From NCBI GenBank assembly GCA_020350285.1, contig CP070708.1, positions 1,906,173 to 1,960,536 of the forward strand: a stretch of DNA of 54,364 nt. The letters are read 5' to 3'. The translations under genes were made by a program, and so were the position numbers. The DNA comes from Anaerolineaceae bacterium (GTDB lineage Bacteria > Chloroflexota > Anaerolineae > Anaerolineales > E44-bin32). The notes beneath the pieces were generated by a model, which saw only the letters and a program-made list of their open reading frames with translations, ran no database searches and was not told the origin of the DNA. Below are positions 41,357 through 49,300 of this stretch, one piece after another (position 1 is the first letter of the stretch; every line of letters begins with the position of its first letter).

Positions 41357-42889
41357 TCATCCTTTTTGCAGCTCTGGTAGTGGGAGATCGACATACCCGC
41401 CTTGGTTACCCTCGAAATAACACTCAATTTGGCATGCTAAGCATTCGATACATCCACCCTTCTTGGCTTCCTCGTCGGAGATCTTCAACACAGGTAAATC
41501 ATTCTCAAGCACGAGGATGCCTGGTACACAAGTCTCGATGCAGATCTTGGATACACATTCTTTGCACGCACTGTGATCGAGGGTGACCGTCCCACCGGAC
41601 ACTGTCTCGAAGGCATAGGGTTCTTTTGCCTGTGGATACTTTAATCCTATAGCTTCGCCCATCGGTGCCATGCCAGCTTTGATGAGTGAATCCAGACGTT
41701 CGGCACAGAATTCAGGGGTGTCATCCTTGCCATACCCTTCCACTGGAGAAGGGATTTTCCCCTGCGCCCGTTCCAAAATGGCGATCGCACGCTCTTCAGC
41801 GTTCCCCCCAAGACGGATCACAGCCGGAACGGTTAGCGGAACTTCCATGAAAGCTTTCACCAATCCCCGGGCGCTGTGAAACTGCTCTTGCGATGCTACG
41901 CCTGAACCTGAGGCAAAATATCCGTCGATACCCTCTTGGGCGAGGATGATTTGCGCAGCTCGGTAAACCTTGGATGCCGGTGGGTTACCACTTGTGTCGA
42001 CGAAATTTGCTAACTTGTAACCGCGATTGAGAATCGCGTCCATGCTCATCATCGAGCCTCCGCCACCTGCGCCGTGGAATCCGATGACCCCATCACCCTT
42101 CTTGAAATCCTCTTCTAATTGTATGAAATAGAAAGTCCCTCGGTAATCGTTTTTCTCAACCTGCCATGCGACTTTCTCCAGGGGTGTTGGAGGACGGTCA
42201 AACTCACGTGCGATTTCGATCCCTAGCTCAGGGTGTCGATAGACAGCGTTGTCGTCGACGGCGATCCGACAATCGGCCGCGAATAATTTACCATCGCTAG
42301 TGAGTGCGATGGGGTTGATCTCTGCAGAACGAGCATCATACTGCCGAGCGACGCTATAAAGACGGGTCAGTAGAGTTCCTAAACCTAATTGGAGCTTACC
42401 GTGTATCCCGACTTGGCGCACGAGGTCACGAGCTTGATAATCGAGCAACCCTGTCCGTATATCGATCACCGCTCGAGCGAGGGCTTCCGGATGCTCTTGG
42501 GCGATTTCTTCAATTCCGCTTCCGCCAACGCGGCTGAAGATGACCATGGGTGCTTTCGAGACATCGTCGATGATGATCCCTGCATAGAATTCGCGCTCGA
42601 TGTCTAATTTCTCTTCCACCAACACGGTGTCGATGGAAATCCCTTTGATCTTCGTCCCGAGGATAGCGGCGGTTGCTTCGCTGGCTTCGGGAGGGGTCTC
42701 TGCGAAACGGATCGCGCCCAGCGCTGCTCTTCCGGTCAACCAAGCTTGTCCTTTAATCACCACCGGACCATCGATTTCTTCAGCGATCTTTTTTGCTTCA
42801 TTAGGGGAGCTAGCCGGACCGCCTTGCGGTATGTTGATCTTCTTTTCACTTAAGAGTGCCTTGCCTTGATATTCATGCAATCGAGCCAT
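41357..42889 (-). CDS. SucC-like CoA ligase beta subunit fused to a 2x[4Fe-4S] ferredoxin domain
   Basis: ATP-grasp CoA ligase beta subunit of 510 residues; usual SucC has about 390. It opens LHEYQGKALLSEKKINIPQG and contains AEINPIALTSDGKLFAADC and VIRLGGNAEERA, all SucC landmarks. The residues after about 430 are an extra domain with two cluster motifs: CKECVSKICIETCVP (Cx2Cx4Cx3CP) and CIECLACQIEC (Cx2Cx2Cx3C). This looks like a bacterial ferredoxin. I know of no function for a redox domain in a CoA ligase. It is the first gene of the operon and has a good promoter. It could be a citryl-CoA or succinyl-CoA synthetase that is redox-sensitive or docks to a ferredoxin enzyme. Confidence 0.87.
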   Translation of the reverse strand: MARLHEYQGKALLSEKKINIPQGGPASSPNEAKKIAEEIDGPVVIKGQAWLTGRAALGAIRFAETPPEASEATAAILGTKIKGISIDTVLVEEKLDIEREFYAGIIIDDVSKAPMVIFSRVGGSGIEEIAQEHPEALARAVIDIRTGLLDYQARDLVRQVGIHGKLQLGLGTLLTRLYSVARQYDARSAEINPIALTSDGKLFAADCRIAVDDNAVYRHPELGIEIAREFDRPPTPLEKVAWQVEKNDYRGTFYFIQLEEDFKKGDGVIGFHGAGGGGSMMSMDAILNRGYKLANFVDTSGNPPASKVYRAAQIILAQEGIDGYFASGSGVASQEQFHSARGLVKAFMEVPLTVPAVIRLGGNAEERAIAILERAQGKIPSPVEGYGKDDTPEFCAERLDSLIKAGMAPMGEAIGLKYPQAKEPYAFETVSGGTVTLDHSACKECVSKICIETCVPGILVLENDLPVLKISDEEAKKGGCIECLACQIECYFEGNQGGYVDLPLPELQKG

Positions 42890-42917
42890 TGAAACCCTCG
42901 CGGAGGTTGGTTACAAA

Positions 42918-42945
42918 AGTATATTGCAGTTCATAATTATCTCAA
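42918..42945 (-). promoter_or_regulatory. Promoter of the leftward tricarboxylate operon
   Basis: On the minus strand TTGAGA (42940-42945) and TATACT (42918-42923) lie 16 bases apart. The start codon of the SucC-like gene is about 28 bases past the -10, leaving a leader of about 20 bases containing CGAGGG as ribosome site. Confidence 0.7.
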
Positions 42946-43051
42946 GTCGTTCATTCCTATGTCAGGTAGAATTCCTGGTCGAATCCTTTGAGGACATATT
43001 GGAGTACGCAAGCTCTGCTTGCGCCTCTGTTTACGAATGCCTAATGGGGAA

Positions 43052-43082
43052 CCTCCCCGCGAGCTTAAAGCTCGCGGGGAGG
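43052..43082. repeat. Inverted repeat CCTCCCCGCGAGC / GCTCGCGGGGAGG
   Basis: A 13-bp perfect stem or longer around a TTAAA centre, followed by TTTTATCC. It is related to the element at 9406-9434. It lies in a divergent promoter region, so its T tract does not mark the end of a known gene. Confidence 0.7.
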
Positions 43083-43093
43083 TTTTATCCGAT

Positions 43094-43143
43094 GTAGCCG
43101 TACCCTTCAGGGTGCGGGATACGCAGCCTAAATCCTGCGGTAC
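43094..43143. repeat. Composite palindromic repeat, second copy
   Basis: GTAGCCGTACCCTTCAGGG, then GTGCGGGATACGCAGCCTAA and a closing CTGCGGTACAG. This resembles the unit at 30793-30845 in order and spacing. A further degenerate relative follows at about 43263-43300 (CACTTCAGGGTACGCAGATG). Confidence 0.6.
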
Positions 43144-43200
43144 AGAATTAATATTCGTAATGAATAATTGCCCAAGTTTCATGCGATATGAAGAAAAGCC

Positions 43201-43228
43201 GTAGGGGCGACCGGCCGTGCGCCCCTAC
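43201..43228. repeat. 28-bp GTAGGGGCG...CGCCCCTAC family, copy 6
   Basis: Left arm GTAGGGGCGACC, centre GGCC, right arm GTGCGCCCCTAC. One arm position is unpaired. Confidence 0.82.
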
Positions 43229-43533
43229 AATTTCTTGGATGACATCTAGATCTCATACAATCCCACACTTCAGGGTACGCAGATGCGCAGCCTACTACCT
43301 GCGATATGGACGCAGGTTCTGACGATAAGCCTAATTTTCGCTGACAGTTGATACTTGCTACAATCCAGGTTTGACACTACTCTGCACTAGGAGCAGCGAC
43401 CTGGCAGCTTATGCTGAAGATTGTTATTTTTAATAGTGATGGTGTAACTTGTCCGATCTGTTCTAGGCTCGATCATCAAGTACAAGCAAGTTTGAGCTGT
43501 TAAATAGATTCGAGTTAGGCGTTTGGTGAAACG

Positions 43534-43803
43534 ATGAGAGTGTTTGCTAGAACACCGATCGATTGGGCGGAGGTACGCGTACCACGTGGGCAGGTGTATC
43601 TCATCCCTGAACGATGTAAGGGTTGCAACATCTGCGTTGAATTCTGCCCTCAAGACGTTTTACAGGTTTCAGATCAGACGAACGCCAAAGGTTACCACCT
43701 CCCAGAAATTGCCACAGGTAAGGAACGCGCGTGCGTTCACTGCGAGTTTTGCTCAATCGTCTGTCCGGAATTTGCGATTTTCACCTTGGAGGTCGATGAA
43801 TGA
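43534..43803 (+). CDS. korD: 2-oxoglutarate:ferredoxin oxidoreductase, ferredoxin-like delta subunit
   Basis: 2x[4Fe-4S] subunit of the second four-subunit oxidoreductase. The cluster motifs are CKGCNICVEFCP and CVHCEFCSIVCP, linked by KGYHLPEI. Residues 1-25 are an N-terminal extension (MRVFARTPIDWAEVRVPRGQ). It has 89 residues. Its stop overlaps the korA start by four bases. It opens a nine-gene plus-strand unit that continues into hdrA, hdrCB and etfAB. Confidence 0.92.
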   Translation: MRVFARTPIDWAEVRVPRGQVYLIPERCKGCNICVEFCPQDVLQVSDQTNAKGYHLPEIATGKERACVHCEFCSIVCPEFAIFTLEVDE

Positions 43804-44972
43804 CCTCGTCAGGTGTGCTTACGGGTAAGCATTTCTTCCAAGGTGACGAAGCGTGTGCCGAAGGAGCTATCGCAGCCGGGTGTCGCTTCTTCGGTGGTTA
43901 TCCAATTACCCCCTCAACTGAAATCGCTGAGCGATTGGCCCACCGTTTCCCAGAGATCGGCGGTGTATTCATCCAAATGGAGGATGAAATGGGAAGCATG
44001 GCCGCTGTCCTCGGCGCTTCCGCCGCGGGTGCGCGTGCAATGACCGCGACATCAGGGCCAGGCTTCAGCTTGATGATGGAAAACATCGGTCTGGCTGTGA
44101 TGATGGAGCTTCCCTGTGTCGTTGTTAACGTGCAGCGTGGTTCACCGTCAACTGGGCTTCCCACATTGCCTGGTCAATCCGAGGTCATGCAAGCTCGGTG
44201 GGGCTCGCATGGAGATTATGGACTTGCAGCCTTCTCACCATGGTCTCCTCAGGAGATGTTTGATCTTACAATCCACTCATTCAACGTTGCCGATCGCTAT
44301 CGCATTCCAATCCTACTTATGGCCGATGAGGTGGTAGGACACATGGTTGAGCGGGTTGTGATCCCGCGTGAAGATCAGATTACCAGATGGGAGCGTAAAC
44401 GCCCCGATCCGAATAATAAGGACGCCTTTGAACCTTTTCTAGCTGAGGATCCTGACCTGGTCCCGCCTTTGGCGTACGCGGGAGAGGGATATCGTGTCCA
44501 TTTTACCGGTTTGACGCACGATGAACTCGGTTACCCCGATATGTCGGCTGAAACCCATCATCGCTTGGTCACCCGACTGGTGGAGAAGATTAATTACAAC
44601 TCAGAGAAAATTGTACAGACGGAAGATCACTTCATGGACGATGCTCGCATCGTCGTTGTTTCTTATGGCAGCACAGCTCGGTCAGCGCGTCGGGCGGTGA
44701 AGGATGCTAGGCAGGAGGGTATTCCAGTAGGATTCTTGAGGTTGGTATCCCTTTGGCCATTTCCTACCAATCAAATCCGTGAGCTTGCTGACCATGTAGA
44801 CTCATTCATTGTGGCCGAGATGAATCTGGGGCAGATGGCTCTCGAGGTCGAGCGGCATGTGCGCCGACCCGTGACTGGTGTTCATCATGCCGGTGGGGCC
44901 ATGATGGCCCCCGATCGAATCCTCGATGCCATCCGAGAGGTAGCCAACACTGGCTACACCCACCTTCGTTGA
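43800..44972 (+). CDS. korA: 2-oxoglutarate:ferredoxin oxidoreductase alpha subunit
   Basis: Substrate- and TPP-binding alpha subunit. Key segments are GGYPITPSTEIAERLAHRFP, ATSGPGFSLMMENIGLA, and RGSPSTGLPTLPGQSEVMQA followed by WGSHGDY, the pattern of the 2-oxoglutarate-type enzyme in four-subunit systems. The length is 390 residues; about 30 come from an insertion near residues 200-265 (KRPDPNNKDAFEPFLAEDPD) that in related enzymes forms a loop. It overlaps korD by four bases and precedes korB by 10. It would oxidise 2-oxoglutarate to succinyl-CoA or carboxylate in reverse. Confidence 0.92.
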   Translation: MTSSGVLTGKHFFQGDEACAEGAIAAGCRFFGGYPITPSTEIAERLAHRFPEIGGVFIQMEDEMGSMAAVLGASAAGARAMTATSGPGFSLMMENIGLAVMMELPCVVVNVQRGSPSTGLPTLPGQSEVMQARWGSHGDYGLAAFSPWSPQEMFDLTIHSFNVADRYRIPILLMADEVVGHMVERVVIPREDQITRWERKRPDPNNKDAFEPFLAEDPDLVPPLAYAGEGYRVHFTGLTHDELGYPDMSAETHHRLVTRLVEKINYNSEKIVQTEDHFMDDARIVVVSYGSTARSARRAVKDARQEGIPVGFLRLVSLWPFPTNQIRELADHVDSFIVAEMNLGQMALEVERHVRRPVTGVHHAGGAMMAPDRILDAIREVANTGYTHLR

Positions 44973-44982
44973 CAGTCATCCT

Positions 44983-45780
44983 TTGGATGCTATCTTGCGT
45001 TCTGATCGGATACCCCATATCTGGTGTCCTGGTTGTGGGATCGGGATCGCGATGCGTTGCTATGCTCAGGCCATCCTTGATTCAGGGATACCTCAAGATA
45101 ACCACGTTGTCGTTTCAGGGATCGGGTGTTCTGGGAGAGTGGCTGGGTACATGAAGATCGATTCATATCACACCACTCATGGGCGAGCGATCCCATTTGC
45201 CGTAGGTCTGAAGCTCGCCAATCCGGAACTTACCGTAACGGTGTTCAGTGGAGATGGCGATTTAGCCGCAATTGGTGGTAATCATTTGATCCATGCCGCG
45301 AGACGAAATGTTGACATCTCTGTAATATGTGCCAACAACTTCAATTACGGTATGACCGGAGGTCAATTAGGTCCAACGACACCCTTCGGTGCTCGGACCA
45401 CGACCTCGCCCTACGGAAGCCCTGAATTGCCCTTTAACCTCCCTTACTTGCTAGCTGCATCGGGAGCGAACTTCGTTGCGCGTTGGACCACTATTCATGT
45501 CCGTCAGCTAAAGCGCGACATCCTCTATATGTTTAGTAAACCTGGTTTTTCGTTCGTCGAAGTCTTGGTACCGTGTCCGGTTGGTTTTGGGAAGATGAAT
45601 TTCATCGATGAAGGGTTGGATGAAATGCTGCTCTACAAAGAACGGTGTGTCATCGCCGATGGAATTCCCATCGATGAGCTTGGCATCGACCTTCGAACCG
45701 ATCAGCCGATCTATGTCGGTCGGTTTATCGATCGTGATCTTGCTCCCTATCGACCAGTAAGACTTGAGGATATTGAATGA
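44983..45780 (+). CDS. korB: 2-oxoglutarate:ferredoxin oxidoreductase beta subunit (TPP-binding)
   Basis: TPP and [4Fe-4S] subunit. Motifs are IPHIWCPGCGIG, SGIGCSGRVAGYM, FSGDGDLAAIGGNHLIHAAR with NNFNYGMTGGQLGPT, and VPCPVGFG. It has 265 residues. Only a TTG at 44983 is available as start, because an in-frame TAG lies upstream and no ATG or GTG precedes the conserved region. The next gene overlaps its stop by four bases. Confidence 0.92.
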   Translation: MDAILRSDRIPHIWCPGCGIGIAMRCYAQAILDSGIPQDNHVVVSGIGCSGRVAGYMKIDSYHTTHGRAIPFAVGLKLANPELTVTVFSGDGDLAAIGGNHLIHAARRNVDISVICANNFNYGMTGGQLGPTTPFGARTTTSPYGSPELPFNLPYLLAASGANFVARWTTIHVRQLKRDILYMFSKPGFSFVEVLVPCPVGFGKMNFIDEGLDEMLLYKERCVIADGIPIDELGIDLRTDQPIYVGRFIDRDLAPYRPVRLEDIE

Positions 45781-46316
45781 GAACAGAAATCCGTCTTGCG
45801 GGTTTTGGTGGCCAAGGTATCGGTCTGGCGGGTTTGATATTAGGTAAAGCCGTATCCTTGTACGATGGCCTGGAAGCAGTTATGACACAGGCTTACGGAC
45901 CTGAAGCGAGGGGGGGTGCTTCAAGCACCAATCTGGTCGTTGCAGATCGTCCAATAGATTATCCATTTGTCCAAGAAGCGGACATTCTCGTCACGCTTTC
46001 GCAGGAGGCTTACACACGGTTCCGAGATGAAGCCAAACCTGAAGCGTTAGTAATTATCGATGAGGATTTGGTTCAGCCATCCCCACAAGACAGTTGTCTT
46101 AAAGTCCCAGCGACCAAACTGGCAGAAGATCTAGGCCGGAGGATTGTGGCCAACGTTGTAATGTTAGGTTTCTTAACTGCGACTACAGGTTTAGTAGAGC
46201 GTGAATCGATTGAGGATGCGATCAAGTCTTCTGTCCGCGAAAATGTCCTTGAGCTAAACATGAAAGCTTTCGCAGCGGGTTATGAATACGCACGCAAGTT
46301 GAAGGCGGATCAGTGA
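45777..46316 (+). CDS. korC: 2-oxoglutarate:ferredoxin oxidoreductase gamma subunit
   Basis: Gamma subunit of 179 residues with RLAGFGGQGIGLAGLILGKA and TQAYGPEARGGASSTNL. The start overlaps the korB stop (ATGA), and its own stop overlaps the GTG start of the giant HdrA fusion (GTGA). This translational coupling ties the oxidoreductase to the Hdr-like protein more strongly than mere adjacency. Confidence 0.93.
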   Translation: MRTEIRLAGFGGQGIGLAGLILGKAVSLYDGLEAVMTQAYGPEARGGASSTNLVVADRPIDYPFVQEADILVTLSQEAYTRFRDEAKPEALVIIDEDLVQPSPQDSCLKVPATKLAEDLGRRIVANVVMLGFLTATTGLVERESIEDAIKSSVRENVLELNMKAFAAGYEYARKLKADQ

Positions 46317-49300
46317 GTGACTCGGTACTCGTAATCGGTGGTGGGATTGCAGGGATCCAGGCTGCACTGGACTTGGCGGATGCTGGGGCACGCGTCATCC
46401 TCGTTGAGCGACAACCCACGATCGGCGGGATCATGGCCGTGTTGGATAAAAATTTTCCAACACTCGATTGTTCCATTTGCATCGAGGCACCGAAGATGTC
46501 GGAGGTCGATCTGCATCCTAACATTGAGATCATCTCCATGGCTGAGGTGGAGGGTCTTGAAGGAGAAGTGGGTGATTTCCGTGTTCAAATTCGGCAGAAA
46601 AGTCGTTTCGTAACCGATGAGTGCACGCGCTGCAATGATTGTGTGGAGGTCTGCCCTCTCGTTTTGCCGAATGAATTTGACTCGGGTATGGCTTCTCGCA
46701 AAGCGATCTATACGCCTATCCCACAATCCGTACCTGGAACTTACCTCGTTGATATCGACCACTGTCTCAATGATCCTCCAAACTATCTCCCATGTGATCG
46801 ATGCAGCCAAGCTTGCTTGCCCAATGCAATTGATTTCCTCACCCCTCGAGAGTCGATCCTGACGCGAGAGGTTAGCTCGGTCGTTGTAGCGGTCGGGTAT
46901 GACAGCCTCGATCCAAGACGACTGCGGGAGTTCGGCTACGGAGTTCATCCGGACATCATGACCGCACTTGAGTTTGAGCGGTTGATCAATTCGGCTGGAC
47001 CTACGGGCGGGGAAATCATCCGACCTTCGAATGGTGAACATCCAAAGAATATCCTCTTCGTTCTCTGTGTGGGATCTCGCGACCAGCGCTTCTTCCGCTA
47101 TTGCTCACGGTTCTGCTGTATGTATTCGATCAAACATGCTTATCAAGCCCTTGACCATGGGATTGAGGATGTCTCGGTGCTTTTCATGGATATCCGGGCC
47201 TATGGGAAAGGTTTTGATGGGTTCTGGAGCCGTACAGAGGAGGCCGGTGCACGCTTCCTGCGCGGACGACCCTCGCGCATCTCAGCCAACGGGGCAGGTT
47301 CAATATCTGTCAACTACGAAGATACGGACCTAGCCTCCAATGTAAAGGAAGATTACGACATGGTGGTGCTCGCAAATGCGGTTGCACCACCGGAAGGGTT
47401 AGCTGATTTGGCTGACCGTTTGGGAATTGAACTGGACGAGGATGGATTTATTCGAACACTCGAGGTAGAGGGGGGGTTGGTCGTAACGTGTCGGCCAGGA
47501 ATTTATGCCGCTGGGTGCGTTTCCGGTCCGAAAGACATCCCTGATAGCGTTGCTGAGGGGAGTGGCGCAGCGTCGCTAGCGTTGGGGCATTTATCCGAAC
47601 GTTATTGGCCAGAACCAATTCAGGTTGAACCTGTGAAGGATATCGAGATACCTCGCGTGGGGGTCTTCGTTTGTCACTGTGGGAGCAACATCGCGGGAGT
47701 GGTTGATGTAAAACAAGTCGTTGAGCATGCGGTCACCTTACCAGATGTGGTCTTCGCCTCTGATCAGATGTTTTCCTGTGCCGGTAATACACAACGTGAG
47801 ATTGAGGACGCGATAAAGTCGGAGGGGATTAACCGGGTAGTGATCGCAGCTTGTTCACCAAAGACACACGAGTCCATTTTCCGTGGTGTATTGATGAGGT
47901 CCGGGTTAAACCCGTTCTTGCTGGAGATGTCGAACATCCGCAATATGGATTCATGGGTTCACAAGTTCGATAAGGAAGCCGCAACCACGAAGGCTATGGA
48001 AATGGTTGCGATGGCGGTGGAAAAGGCGCGGCTTCTGGTCCCCTTAGAGATCACTGAGTTGCCTCTAAAACAGAGTGTCCTGGTGATAGGAGGTGGTGTC
48101 GCCGGGATGACAGCAGCACTCTCGCTGGAAAAACAGGGCTTTGAAACCCACCTTATTGAACGCTCAGGATCACTTGGCGGCTTATTGAAAGAGTTGGATG
48201 ACATCTCACCAGCCGGGATAAAAGCACGGTACTTATTAGAGGTGAAAACAGGTGAGATCGACGAAAGTGGGGTTGACACGCATATCAATGTAGAAGTGGA
48301 GACCATCGGTGGAATTGTTGGAGACTTCCATGTAAGGCTCACGGATGACACTGAGTTAAATGTCGGAGCCGTGCTTCTGGCTACGGGATCTGAACCTTAC
48401 CAGCCCACAGAATTTGGGTATGGTGAAGATCCTCGGGTGATCACGAATTTAGATTTGGAACGATACCTGGAGCAGGGGGGATTGGATGCGGAGCGGATTA
48501 CTTTTGTTGCGTGCGTAGGTTCGCGTCAAGAACATATGGGGTGTTCACGCTACTGTTGTACATCGATGATCGCACAAGCTTTACGACTTCGACGGATGGG
48601 TAAAAAGGTTCGCGTCCTCTATAAAGATATCCGTACGTATAGCCGTCAGGCTGAGGAGATCTATGAGGAAGCGATGCGTGCGGGTGTGCAATTCTTTCGC
48701 TACGATGTCAACCTGAGCCCACAAGAGGTGATCACTTCCACGGATGGACATGTTGAAGTTTTTGATAGCCTGCTTGGAGCCAAGATTCGTATTCCGACTG
48801 ATCTCTTGGTGTTGGTCGTGGGGATGAGCCCTGGTGAAAGCGATATCGTTGACCAATTGAAACTGTCCCGTAGCGAAGATGGCTTTTTAATGGAGCTGCA
48901 TCCGAAATTAGGACCAGCAGAGACAGCGTCACAGGGGATTTACCTTGCAGGTACTACTCAAGGTCCTAAGGATGTGCGTGAGTCGATGGCGCAAGCCTTG
49001 GGCGCTGCTGGTAAAGTTGGTGCCTTACTATCGCGAGGGGTGATTGAGAAGGAACCTCTTACAGCTGTCGTCGATGAGGAAGTATGTACTGGATGCATGC
49101 GCTGTGTGAAGGTATGTCCTTATGGGGCGATTGAACAAATTGGACCGATCAAGGAAGGCAAGGTTCGAATCATAGAAGCCGCTTGTATGGGATGTGGTAC
49201 ATGTGCCGCTGAGTGTAACTTTGATGCGATAGAGATGCCTTACTTCACGAAGAGTCAAATCATGGGTCAAATCGATGCAGCGTTGGAACATCAACCTGAG

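Larger units (their letters stand above)
42890..43533. other. Divergent regulatory region between the TCA operon and the KOR-Hdr operon
   Basis: A 644-base gap from which two large operons run outward. It has a clear leftward promoter at 42918-42945, then a block of repeats at 43052-43310 (three palindrome families), then AT-rich DNA before the korD start where I see no convincing promoter; TACAAT at 43359-43364 is the best -10 and has a poor -35. I see no gene. Confidence 0.65.

Noticed and set aside
43052..43082. Perfect hairpin followed by TTTTAT as a rho-independent terminator.
   Set aside because: No gene reads into it; the flanking genes point away on both sides. The related element at 9406-9434 lacks a T tract, so a dispersed palindrome is the better reading.
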